The notes under the pieces: generated by a model
Databases searched by the model: none
Told to the model about the DNA's origin: nothing
What the model saw: the letters and a program-made list of their open reading frames with translations, nothing else
NCBI GenBank assembly: GCA_030847615.1
Contig: JAUMIR010000002.1
Location: forward strand, 196,833,809-196,897,808
Direction of reading: 5' to 3'
DNA length: 64,000 nt
Source: Gambelia wislizenii
Taxonomy: Eukaryota; Chordata; Lepidosauria; Squamata; Crotaphytidae
Made by a program: the position numbers and the translations under genes
Shown here: piece after piece, positions 40,441 through 52,728 of the stretch
Layout of the letters: each line of letters starts with the position of its first letter
Numbering within the stretch: the first letter of the stretch is position 1

Positions 40441-42712
40441 GCTAAAATGGATTAATCCAAAAGTTCAAGTGTTGTTCCAGATGTCAAATGACATTTCCTA
40501 TCATGTATATACAATAAAAAGATAACAAGCAAAGCATATTTGTCTCCACCTATTTGCCCTTTTGATGTTCTTACCTGACACGTTAGTTTTTCCACAAGAA
40601 TGATGGACCATATATCCAGAAAGAAAAAGAAATCTCAGTTGTGAGTTTCCAGTGCTTAGCAATTTCTAGGTCTGCTGCTGTCAAGAGAACTGAAAGTAAA
40701 TCTTTATATTTAAGAGATGAATTAGGTCCTTTGAAGACAGAAAGAAGAAGAGCCTCACAATAATGCACTTTTTGATTCAGCATATCTGACTATTTTAGAA
40801 CATCAGTCCAATTTTTAAACTTTATTGCATTGTAGCCTCATATGAATCATAGTTCCTTTGTATTTACAGCCCATCCAGCATTGTGGAGAAACCAAGCATA
40901 CCGTTTTAGAGAGTTTCACTGGGATAGTGTAACAGCTTATAAAAGTGTTCTTTAATTGGTACTGATACAGATCTAAACGGTGGTAAATTCCACAATCACC
41001 ATTCATAATCTGTGTCCTCTTACCATTTTTTTTTAAAAAAATAAAAAGTTCAAACTACTGTAGAACTTGTCCTCAAAGGGATGTTGCTCAAGCTACTTGA
41101 TAATGTTGATGCATCATTTTCTGAATCTTTTCCAGTTTTAGGGCACCTTCTAATAGGCATGGTGACCAGAGTTGTGCAAATGATTCCACATGTGATCACA
41201 CCATGCATGTATATAAAGGTATATACTATATTGCCAATTTTACATTTTATGCCTTTCCGAATGGTTACTAACCTGAAATTTAACTTTTCCACATTAGCTG
41301 CACACTGGGTTGAGTTGTGTATCTAGCTAGCTACTTAAATGGAAAGCTTCAAGATACAGTCCTCTTCCTTCCCCCATATTTACGTCACTGATTCAAAGTG
41401 TAGTGACTTTCTAAAAACTGCAGTTTGATCTAAAATGAGAAATATCCAAGGATAATAATTCTTATGAGGACACGGTATGTATTTTGTTTACCAGGCCACC
41501 TGTTATTTATTGTTAGATGTACTGTATTGTTTTTGCAATGACTTAATCAACTCCTATTTGCTCTAAGATTACATCTTTGCTGCTTGTTATTCCAACTCTA
41601 AGCAGATACAGTCATACAATGAGAAGTATGATATTAAAGATCGTGTCAGTAACTTGCTAATAAATTCATAGCTTTCCTTACTGTATGTAGCACCGAGGCT
41701 ACCTTTTACTAAATTATTTATCTTTTACAGCTTACTAGCCACAATATTAGTTTAGTATTATAGATGCTGTCATAGTTTTAACATTTATCTTTTTAAGTAA
41801 AGTAGTTTTATGGGTGATGAATAGTTGTAATGTATCTTTTTAGGTGAAACTTTTGTTCAATACACAGGTTTTTTGTTTTTTGTTTTTTTGTTAATTGGTA
41901 TCTCATAGTTCCACCAAGTCAACTCTTTTATCTGCTTGCAACTGTTTTTTCCTTAATGGTGTCTGTAGACAGGTAGACCTTGTATCTGCAGGGGATATGT
42001 TCCCAGACTTACCGTGGATACTGGAAACCACAGATAATAGCAAACTCTATTAAAATGAATGACTTTCTTTGCCCCATACATTCTGTGTTTTGCTTAGATA
42101 ACTTGAAGAAACTTGAAGAAAGTGAGGGGCCCATATTTATTTGCATTAGGCTTTGGAGATCTTCCAAAGTAGTGAGATGGAACAAGTGTGTAACAGGAAG
42201 TTAAGGTGGGGTAGGATCAATAGCCAACATAAATAGTAGCTGTCTTTAGGGGCCTGGTAATTTTTATGAGCCTGGTCTTCATTTATAGGGGACCACAAAT
42301 GTTGCTTAGCTGTCCAGCCTCACATTTATGTAGTATTCGCAGTTCTATCCCCACCCTTCTCTTGATTTCACAGGGGGTATGGGAGAGATGCAGTGTCTTC
42401 TTTCATTTGTGTGGGATAATGTAGGAGCATTCCTGCTGTTTGAAACAGATTTCTAATATCTTTACCTACTCATAAACTGCAATAGAAGTTAGAAATTGCC
42501 AGATGGCTTGAGGGCATCCACCCAGGCAAGCTGGCAGGTGGATTGATGGATGTCTAGTCATTTAGAAGGACTACAGATAGCTGTGGGATAAGAATGTTTG
42601 TTTGCTTAAATTGTTACAGATTTTCATAGTGTCAGTAGAAAGTTGGGATTGCATGGACATTATTTTTACAATCTACGGTATATATATAATTCTCTTGGGT
42701 ATGTTGCCATTT
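40441..42712. other. Intron-like sequence with one possible Tigger-like remnant
   Basis: At about 41970-42300 'tagaccttgtatctgcaggg' and 'ccacagataatagcaaa' suggest a decayed Tigger-type element. Otherwise no exon or repeat is supported. Confidence 0.4.
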
Positions 42713-42787
42713 CCAGTGTGCTGATTGGCTGCTTAGGGAACTGACCAACCAATCACAGGTCTGTTGGGCAGCCAATCAGCACACTGG
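42713..42787. promoter_or_regulatory. Perfect 20-bp inverted repeat with CCAAT boxes
   Basis: CCAGTGTGCTGATTGGCTGC (42713-42732) and its exact complement (42768-42787) enclose a 35-nt spacer. Each arm has an NF-Y-type CCAAT box, the spacer has another (ccaatcac), and a GC box (gggggcggg) abuts the right arm. A regulatory role is inference; it could also be the end structure of a repeat. Confidence 0.45.
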
Positions 42788-42879
42788 GGGCGGGACCATG
42801 TAGATCTCAAACGTGGCTGGAGCTGGAGAGTGAGTAACATGGGGGTGGATGTGGTGTGTGCATGTGTGTTCTGGAGTGC

Positions 42880-43000
42880 AGGGGGTGGCGTGGAGGGGCA
42901 GAACGAGTGGTGGTGGGGCAGAACGAGTGGGGGGAGGGTCAGAATGAGGGGGGAGGGCAGAACGAATGGTGGGGAGCAGCAGGGGGCAGAATGAGCAGCA
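42880..43000 (+). repeat. G-rich minisatellite
   Basis: Five to six imperfect units of roughly 20 bp built on 'ggggcagaacgagtggtgg'. Strong G/C strand asymmetry and repeated G-runs make it a candidate G-quadruplex former. Open frames across it are repeat artefacts. Confidence 0.7.
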
Positions 43001-43106
43001 GGTGGGCGAGTTAAACCCACCAGCCTACCTCAAAAGATTGTCATGAGGTCTCCTGGGCATTTTGGGGGGAGTTTTTTTATGGTGTATGGTATGCCAGGTC
43101 CAGCTA

Positions 43107-43145
43107 GTGTGTGTGTGTGTGTGTGTGTACACACACATATACACA
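43107..43145. repeat. (GT)n/(CA)n microsatellite
   Basis: A GT run of about 23 bp followed directly by a CA/TA run, so the tract is self-complementary. Confidence 0.9.
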
Positions 43146-43162
43146 CCTACACATATGATTTA

Positions 43163-43361
43163 CAGGTTGACTCCTGTATCCACAGTTTCATTTATCCACT
43201 TCTGAAAAAATATGTTCTCTGTAGGCATTTCTAGGTGATTCTGTGGTCAACTTCTGGTGTTCGTCTCATTGAAAACAATAAGGTTCCCTATTATCCACAG
43301 TTTCAGGTATCCATGGGGGGGGTCTTCAAACATATCCCCTGTGGATACAGGGGTTGACCTG
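43163..43361. mobile_element. Tigger-like MITE, second subfamily
   Basis: Ends CAGGTTGACTCCTGTATCC and, on the complement, CAGGTCAACCCCTGTATCC. The left TA is present, the right one is mutated. A (TG)n run follows at about 43370-43386. Confidence 0.75.
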
Positions 43362-43906
43362 AATATAAATGTGTGTGTGTGTGTGTAAAAAATATACACA
43401 CATTTCTAATTGTCTTGTATCTTAAAATATCAGTGCCTTTGATTACACATGTATTTAGACTTTTTCTGGAATAAGACTTCTGATACAACTGTAAGCCTGC
43501 TTACTTTCAAGTAACTTAATAGGGCTTGTTTACAGATAAATCTAGTTGGGGAGTAATAGATTAAGCATCTTTAACTCTGTGTCCTGTGACATGTGAGATT
43601 TTAAAATAAGTGCTTGAAAGAATCCTCTTCATATGTGTGTTTGAATGTTATGACTGCATCTTCAGATTTTTCACAGATTATGGTTTCTTATAGTTGCCTT
43701 CTTTCTAGTTAGGGTTGCAACAGTTAATAAATTACTTAGGCGGCTTAAATCTATTACAGACTTTAAATCAACTAGAAGGTACTATTATTATTTGGGCAAG
43801 AGATTATTTTGTAAAAAAATATTTTTACACAGCTGTTAAAGTACTTGCCATCTGTAGCATGTGCTTGCCAACTGCAGCATGGAAAAAGTGAGTCCCCTCA
43901 TGTATA

Positions 43907-44111
43907 CAGTTGTCCCTCCGTATCCACGGATTTGGTATCCACGGCTTGAAAATACATTAGTCTTAAAAAAATAATGATCCAAAAAGCAAACCTTGATTTT
44001 GTCATCTTATATAAGGGACACCATTGCATATAATGGGACTTGAGTATTCACTGGTTTTGGTATCCACGGGGATTCTGGAACCAAAACCCAGCAAATACGA
44101 AGGGCCAACTG
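43907..44111. mobile_element. Tigger-like MITE
   Basis: Ends CAGTTGTCCCTCCGTATCC and, on the complement, CAGTTGGCCCTTCGTATTT, with flanking TA. Close relative of the copy at 39969. Confidence 0.85.
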
Positions 44112-44113
44112 TA

Positions 44114-45430
44114 GAATTCTTGCTATGATACACACATGTATAATCAAAATAAACCAAATATGTTTCTTCAGAACTGTTTTTTTTACATATGCACATTTAG
44201 TCACTAGATTGACTAAAATTTGAACATTAAATTACTAAATTCTTTAACTGGTTAGGAGTTCCCCCATGTAATCCTACTCATAGCTAAATATGCACGTGTA
44301 AGTACCAGTATTGAAAAAGTACTATTGTTTTAACTGTTGAAGCAACTGTGGTCCTATTACTATATACATTTTTAAAAACTGTGTAAAGCATCATCCTTTC
44401 TCAGAGCACTTGTGAGGGAGGGACCTTGACTTTTGTTGTGTTGTAGAAGATGGGCAGTAAATAATGGGAGACTGCAATCCTATTTAATCTACAAGTATGT
44501 TGTGCTGAATGTAGTGTAACTTCATTAGGAATAAAGGTTTCTTCCAGTTAACAAGCCCAAACTGCTGTGATAGGTGGTGATAATTGCAGCTAATGAGATA
44601 TATAGTCTCACTCACTCTGGAGCATTCCCTCCACCCACTTTGCCCACATATTGTGGGTAGTTTTCAAAGTTCTTACAACATTTTTAGTTCTCTAAAGGGT
44701 AAGCATTTTCCCATAATACCACAGAGGCAGTCTTGTAAACCATTTTTAAACAGTGAAATGCCCCACCAGTTCAAGAGACTTGTTTTCTTTAAAGGGGCTG
44801 TATGCCCCTGTTTAAAACATGATCATTACAGCTGTAGTATGCCTTACTTGGGGGAGGTGACTCCATTGTTCAGGAAATATGTGTGTGCTTTTTAAAAAAC
44901 GCTGCATTTCTACCAGTGAAAGAAACCACTGCTTAATAATCAGGGCAAGCATGATACCCCTGCTAAAATGGTTTGCATAAATTCAAACACATCATTTTCC
45001 CCGAGGTTAAAAAAAACTCTGTTTCCTCAAAAAGAGGCATTCATTTACATGCAGTGTGTCAACATTCTGTTGGTCACATTGATAAGCAGGAGTCCTACTG
45101 ACCATGTTTATTTCAAAATTTAAACCTAGCTGGGCTAAATGGCCATCCAATAACTCAAAATGAGGTATCTTGTTCTTAAAATATTAAGCCATTCCACCCG
45201 CATCCCCCTCTGTTTTATAGAACATGCACCTGTTTAAATAGTGTTTCTGGCTCAGCTGTTCCCTATCTTGAAAGAATGGCATGTGAGAATGATTTTCTCC
45301 TGGGAGATCAGAAGCGATACCATCATTTTCTGCGTGAACAGCAGGGACATGATGGGGTTGGTAGGAAGGTGGGAAGGAAGGGCTGCCTCCTCTCTTTCTA
45401 AAGAAAGCGTTTAGGGCATGTTGGGAAGGC
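44114..45430. other. Intron-like sequence, nothing recognised
   Basis: No exon or repeat that I can support, up to the GC rise at about 45400. Confidence 0.45.
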
Positions 45431-46040
45431 GGCATTTACTGGCTGGGAAGGAGGGTGCCTCTTCCCCGCCAGTGGCGCTTCCAGTCCTACGTGGGCCCCT
45501 CGAAGGCTGTCGTCTTCTCGGCCTCTTCAGCAGAGGAGGGGGTGCCACGCCCTTTCGTGCTAGAAACCGGGCGCTACTTAACCGTGAAGACGAGTAGCTG
45601 ATGGGTTCCGTGTTTGGGGGTCGGGAAGAGGAGGAGGCATGTCGTGATCGAGAGCTCACTTGGGCTTCCTTTGGAAGGGAGGGGCAGAAGGCGTTTGGTT
45701 TTCCTTGGTCGGGACGATAAGGAGTGGCTCCCGGGCTCCCCATCGGAGGCGCGGGTTAGTAAGCGCGAGAAGCCGTGAAGTCTAGCGGGGGGGGGGGAGC
45801 CAGCCGGCTTTTGCTCAGGGGTCTCCCTGCTGGGAGGAGCCGCAGCCCGGCTCCCGCGACGGTGGGTGGCGCTGGCCTGCGGCAGAGCAGGAGCGCCCCG
45901 CTTTGTGTGTCCGCCTGGCCGGGGAGGCTGGGGGCGGGGGCGTGAGCGGGGGGGGGGGGCTGCGCCGGGTCCTTGTTCTGGGCGCTGCCATTGGCCGCGG
46001 CGCCTGCCACTCGGCGCCTCTTGGGGGCGGCCGGGGCTGA

Positions 46041-46502
<462 letters not shown>

Positions 46503-47271
46503 TGAGGCTTTTTCTGATAGGATGGCTCCTTTCTCTAGAGAAGCTCCACCACAAAATTTCTACCACAGTACACTATATCTCCCCACTCGCCCAAAGCCAA
46601 ATTTGCTTGGTCTGCTCAGTTCCTACCGAAGGGCCTTTTAATACTGTGACTGTTTAGCTGAAAGGTAGACTAATGCAACTACATTTTCATATTGCAGATT
46701 TGTTGTAACTTGGTTTATGGTGCTCCCCATTGTTATCTAGTTGTCCTCAGCTATTTGTTCCCCATATTTAATCTCCATTTCCCTCGTCCTGCTTTGTCAG
46801 TGCCAGATCTCTTGCCTGCATAAGTAAAACCAGCCGGTGCTGCTGAGAATAGGTCATTCTGTTCTTACCTTGTATACATTGGCTTTGCATCAAAATGTTC
46901 TGCTCCATGGTGCTAGTCATGGTTTTGGGGCTTATTTATTTGTGATGTATGCGTATATCTGCAAGCTGATGTTAGCACTTAATGCACCTTGCAAAGCAAG
47001 CTCTAGTCTTTGAAACTCCATGCCACAGTCTGTTATAAGAGCCTGTGGGATTCTTGCTTTTACAACAAAAACATTAAGACACGTACAGGCTAGATTCTAC
47101 ATGCTGTGATTTATAGTGTACATGAGATTTAGTCTTATTTGGCCACAGGGAATTGTAAATTGTTTAAAAATCAGGAGCAGGGGTTTCCAGAGCCAGTTCC
47201 ATAGGGTTAATTTGCATAGAAGTAATGATTATTTTATTTAGTCATTCAGTTATACTGTTAGGTTTACAGGT

Positions 47272-47840
47272 TTCCTCTTGGGGGTTGTCCCCATGGTGAA
47301 AATACTCACGAAATTCATTCAGGAAACGAGCTGTCTTAATAGGATCCCATGTTGTTTCGTCATATTGTGAAGGAGGGGGGCCTAAAAGAGGAAAAATTGC
47401 ACGAGAAAAGCATTCGCTGCTTTTCTCAACTTTTTAAAATGCTCCAGTGATATGTGCATTTTCACTTGTTAAGACATATAGTTTGACATAAACCGCTTCC
47501 CTAGGCAGGACAAAGTGCAAACCTGATTGGCTGGATGAGCACAGGGGAGGTGCTGGGTTACAGGGCAAGCAGCTGCTGCCACCATGTTGGATTTTTCGCT
47601 TTGGCGCATGATTGCTAAGGTGATAAAATGAAGGTTTGTGCTATCTTTTTTTCTCTCTTTCTTTTTGGGAAAGGTGGAATATCACTTGTGCACATCATAA
47701 AAATTGGTTTGCTTTTTTTTAAAAAAAAGGTCATTGACAGCAGATTTTAAAATGCAAATAATCTACTTGAAGCTGCCATCTCAGTCTCAGCTACAGGCAT
47801 GCAAAGTTTTTTTCCTTTGTGTAGACAAGCCCTTGGTTTT
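47272..47840. mobile_element. Non-autonomous DNA transposon, copy 2
   Basis: Contains 'accatgttggatttttcgc', 'attgctaaggtgataaaa' and 'cctgattggctgg', matching the element at 9739-10325 in inverted order. The right end is 'gtgtagacaagccctt'. Non-coding. Confidence 0.5.
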
Positions 47841-50270
47841 CAAATCTTGCCAACTGAGGTAAGCTTGTTGACAGAAAACTTAATGAATTTTGAGAACTTT
47901 TGAGTTGACTACTGAGGTTTATTTGGAGTATGGTGTGCATGGCCCTTTCATGGTATGTAGGCCTCAGTAACAGTAATTGTATATTAGAATACTGAGCCTA
48001 CAGAGATTTTGTAAAGACTGATAGGTAACACAGCTTATATATATAATTATATAGGAGCCCAACAAAATGTAGTGTTACTTATTTAATTTAAGAATATTTA
48101 TTTCCAGCCTTTCTGCCTAACAGGTCTCCAAGACAACTGCAAGAATGAATAATAAACTGAGTAAGGGTTGTTGTGTTTTAAAGGCAGGGCTGATAAAAGA
48201 AGGCTTGAGAGGTGGTGATAATGTAAAACGTGTGGGCAGGCTTTAGATTTCCAGCAATTCACAACACAAAATCTGTTTTATTTTTCACTAGGGCCCCAGA
48301 CTTAACTAGCTGAAGCCAAGTGCAGAGAAGTACCTGCAGAACAAGGTGGTTTGCCACATATGATCAGTCCAGGAATTTGTTTTTATACCAGTAATTTGGA
48401 GTCAGAAATCTTTATCTATTGGAAATCACCTGGAGATTTTTCTGCCTTCTGTCTATCCACCCCTGATGTCACATGTTACTTTCCCAACCGGAGATACTGC
48501 TGTCTTATGTTATAAATGGAATTGGCTAACAATTAAAGGCACAACCATTGCATCCTGTGTAGTCTGTTACAAGTTTTCATGTACTTCTTGGTCATTGGGT
48601 TTTGATCATCTTCATGTGAATCATAAACATTGTTTCACTGAATAATTCAATGATGACTTATGTTTTCATATTTCTTTCTAATGGTGCTTTTTGTTCACCA
48701 ATAACTGATTTTGTGATCAGAAGACTTAAAATTCCCCCATGTTAGGAAAACATTTTATTCTGGGGGGTGAGGAGTGTACTATACATAGATTCCATCCTAG
48801 ATGCTAAACATTTTTTTAGGAAACAGGACTAAAAATTGAGTATAGACACTGTTTTGAAGAACGGGATTCATTACAAGTTCTAGTTTAATATGATTCTTGC
48901 TTCTAATAGTTAATAGTTCTATTAGATGAAAGCAAGTTATGACCCTCCAAGTGGTGTTGGGATGCAGCTTCCAGCATGCCTCACCATTGGCCATACTAGC
49001 TAGGGCTGATGGGAATTGCAGTCTAATATTTGAGAGTTGCAAGTTGCCTCTGAGTTAGGCATGGGATAATCTGCTCTGAGTTAGATGTTGGGTAATCTAG
49101 TGGCCTTCCTAAAGAGAGTGTGGAAGTATGACTTAAACACATGTTGCATGGCTATGATTATTGTATCTTGTTGTAAATATAAATGTGGGCCCAACTGGGA
49201 TGTGAAAGTAGATATTATACAGATGAAAACATTAGTGTAGTAAGTAGTATTATGCTTGAGCTAAGATTATCTGAGCTTTAAGTTTGGTTGTACAATAATT
49301 GTTGAAACATAGGTCTGAGGACTTGGTCCAAGCCAGCCAGTAAGCTTTCTGGCCAAGTAAGGACTGGAATCTGCCATTACTGTTTCCAAACTTAAACTTC
49401 TATACAGAGCAGCACTCAACTCTGTATCCATATTGAAACATGGATGATAGGATTTTGCATCCTTCATCCAGTGTGCTTAGAAAGATTGCTGAAGTAGAAC
49501 AATTTGCCTATCTGTATTGATTCAGTTAAAGATTAAGAAGCGATATCTCAGTGAAGATGTTGAGTTGGACTTGATAAAATTAGTTCAAGTCAATGGGATC
49601 AGTTAGTAATTAAGTCTCTTTTAAATCAATGCAACTGAAGTGCAACTAATTTTGTCTGCAGCTAACCAGATTTTTAAAAGCTTTCATTGGTTCTTAAGCT
49701 GCTATATGCAGTATTTGTTAACTTAAACTAGATGGTTCTTTATTTGGGATTCTCGTGGATTTAGGTTCATGCTGTCCTTTTGAGGAGGTGATAAATTACT
49801 ACATTTGGTATAAATGAACAGAGCTTTCTGTTTTCAGATTGGTGGCAAATTTGATCAAGAATTCTGAGTCCTGAAGATAGTCCTCTGTATAGTAGTAATG
49901 AAAATTATTGCAATTCAACAGCTATTGCTCCACATCTAGAAGAGATTTCCAAATAGTTAACATTTAGATTTTGGAAGTTACTGATGCTAGGTATACAACA
50001 CCTGCACCTGAGTATATTTCTTCTTTAACATTTTGATATTGTGCTTAATGGTTACTTGTAAACTAGTCAGTAGATGTTTATAAATATTGGAAATTGCAGA
50101 GTGGAATAAAGCGAGTCATAAATTTGATTGTTTTAGGTATGCAATTTGACAAGATTTTCCTCTTCCTCTTTATATGACCACACTGGTCAGTACTGGTGAA
50201 TACAGCTTCTTTGTGTTTCATTCCTTAGATGGATATTATTAGTTACAAGTTAAATTGTGATTGGTATGTG
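47841..50270. other. Intronic sequence with an old MITE remnant
   Basis: A palindromic MITE remnant lies at about 48935-49075 ('gaccctccaagtggtgttgg' and 'gggctgatgggaattgcagt'). Nothing else is recognised. Confidence 0.45.
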
Positions 50271-50282
50271 ATGAATTGAATC

Positions 50283-51119
50283 TCTGGCTTTTCTTCGCAA
50301 ACGAAGATTCAGGAAGGACTCATCTCGTGCTTTCTGCAAGCGCGCTGATGACTAAAAAGGCCAATCCGAGATAAACAAGTCCGGTTGCAGAAAGCACAGC
50401 AGAAGGTCTCATTGGGTGATGTTTTTGGGTTGTGATTCTTTCTGCGTTGTCGTTTCTCTTCAAGACTTGTTCAGCACGAGTTCTCAAATAAGGCTGCAGC
50501 ATTGTGGATGGTGCGTCTCTATGCCTCCCGATGTGAGGCCAGGGCGGACCACTGTTGGTGATCAATTTGGCCGAGCCTGAGATGTTGTTTCAGGGAGTCT
50601 TTGTATCTCTTTTTTGGAGCGCCCCTCTTAAGCTGATCCGTGGCAAGTTCACCGTAGAGTAGTATTTTTGGGGGGCGATGGTCCTCCATCCTAGAAACGT
50701 GCCCTGCCCAGCGCAGCTGTGTTCTCAATATCATGGCCTCAATACTGGTGATCCCTGCTTGCTCAAGGACAGCAACATTTGTCACATAGTCAGTCCAGTG
50801 TATATTTAGGATTGTGCGTAGACAGCACTGATGAAAGCGCTCGAGGAGTTGTAGGTGGTGGTGATAGGTGACGCATGTTTCAGATTCATAAAGGAGGATA
50901 GACAGTACAATGGCTCTATACACACTGATTTTTGTGCTTTGCCTCAGGTGTTTATTGCTCCAGACTCTTTTGTGAAGTCTTCCAAATGCAGTATATGCCT
51001 TTGCTAATCTGTGATCGATCTCTTTGTCAATCTTGGCATCTGAGGAGATGATGCTTCCCAGGTAGGTGAACTGCTGAACGGACTTGAGCACAGATTTGCC
51101 GACGGCAATGTGGGTGAGG
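50283..51119 (-). mobile_element. Family B LINE copy 4 with 10-bp target duplication
   Basis: Minus-strand copy flanked by TGAATTGAAT at 50273-50282 and 51120-51129. It encodes about 190 residues of the same RT C-terminal fragment (51091-50519), with a frame break before the zinc finger. It shows the same 3' ending (gaagaaaagccagaga) and a similar 5' truncation point to copies 1 and 3. Confidence 0.9.
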
Positions 51120-51460
51120 TGAATTGAATAACAGTATTCTTAAAATACTGTTTTCAGGAATAGTTAGCTTGTGCTGCTGTTAAATTGAACACTAAAATGA
51201 TTGGTAAGGCCCTTCTGTGTTCTTTGCAGAGAAGGAAAGTTGCATGCTGTTATGACTCCGGTTTAATTTTCAGCAGATAATTTGCCTATGATGTCATACT
51301 ACCATTACTGCAGAATACTTGCATATTCTGCACTTGATTGAGTATCATTTGAACTACATCCATTAGCTGCTTGCTCATTAGTAAACCTATGGCTATGGTC
51401 CAAAACTGAAGATATTTAACCTTTGGCTCAAAACTGTGTAAATCATTGGAACATTGGCTG

Positions 51461-51463
<3 letters not shown>

Positions 51464-51492
<29 letters not shown>
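51464..51492. repeat. (TG)n microsatellite
   Basis: A TG run of about 29 bp in the GRB2 intron. Confidence 0.95.
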
Positions 51493-51494
<2 letters not shown>

Positions 51495-51495
<1 letters not shown>

Positions 51496-52310
51496 AGATT
51501 ACAGTATGATAGCTACATCTTGGATTTTATTTCTGACTGAGAACAGGGAGGATTTTTACAATATTGTCAGGTAGGTTTGTGGCACAGCTCAGTAATATCT
51601 GGCAAGGTAGTCGGAATTTTCTGGTTTGCCTCACAAAATAGCAGAGAGGCTGTTCCTGTTTTGGTTAGGCAACATATTCTTCCTCCCCTCAAATTGTATT
51701 AGTTTGTGTATACTTTTATACTCAATATAAAATAGTTGTTTCCTGCTTCTCCACTTAAGGCAGCTCATAACAAGAAAAAATACCTAGAAAGCATTAGTCC
51801 TTCATAAAAAAAAAATAACCCCAGAATAGAATAGAATACACAGCAACTAAATTTGCAGCAACAGTTTCTAATGCAGATTTCCTGTAAAGCAGTGGCCAAA
51901 TGCTTTCCTTAAGAGGTGGATCTTGCAACCCCTTCTAAAAACCATTAAATGTTTACTCTGCTAAGCCTCCCCTGGAAGACTGTTCTTACAACAGTATATT
52001 TATAGTAGATGCACTGGGACAGCTACCAACAATCCCTGCTTCTTCCTGACATTGTCATGACTTCTTGCAAAGATGGAATAGGAGACAGGGCACCAGAAGA
52101 AGATAGTAACTGACCAGCAAACAGGCTTATATAGAGAGCAAGTAGTCTGTAGGTTTGCTTCAGGGGAAAGGGGATGAAAACTTCAGGTGCATAGAAAAGA
52201 ATTTATTCAGGCTTCTTGGAATAACTCTTTCTTCAGAGGCACTTTGGAAAGACAATTCTGAGCCTAGTTATATCAGTGGCTTTATTCTAGGTTAAAACTT
52301 GCCATTCATG
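51495..52310. other. Intronic sequence with a possible old LINE tail
   Basis: 51720-51960 has weak resemblance to minus-strand L2-type 3' ends ('cttaaggcagctcataaca'). Nothing firm. Confidence 0.35.
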
Positions 52311-52728
52311 TGTGCTTAAAAAAGGGACTTTATTCTGAAACATGTTGGGCCTAAATCAGGTTTTTTTGTATATCTGGGATTTTCTTCCTTTTCTATGTTT
52401 CTGGATACAGAACTTTGTTTTGGCAGGGAAAACTGGAAAGCAGTGCAGTTGCTGCAAGATTGTCTTTTATTTTTTTATTTAGTTATTTATATCCCTGAAC
52501 TATGTGTGTTTAGAAAAAGGACTTTATTCTGAAACATGTTGGGCCTAAATCAGTTTTTTTTGTATATCTGGGATTTTCTTCCTTTTCTTTGTTTCTGATG
52601 TAAGTTCCAGGATACAGAATTTTACAAGTTTAAAGACAGAACTTTGCTTTGACAGGGAAAACTGGAAAGCAGTGCAGTTGCTGCAAGGTTGTCTTTTTTT
52701 ATTTAGTTATTTATATCCCTGAACTATG
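52311..52728 (+). repeat. Local tandem duplication (two units)
   Basis: Unit 1 (52311-52504) and unit 2 (52505-52728) share 'ggactttattctgaaacatg', 'ttgggcctaaatcag', 'ggaaaactggaaagcagtgc' and 'tatccctgaactatg' in the same order. Unit 2 has about 40 extra bases ('atgtaagttccaggatacag...'), apparently lost from unit 1. Non-coding. Confidence 0.88.
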
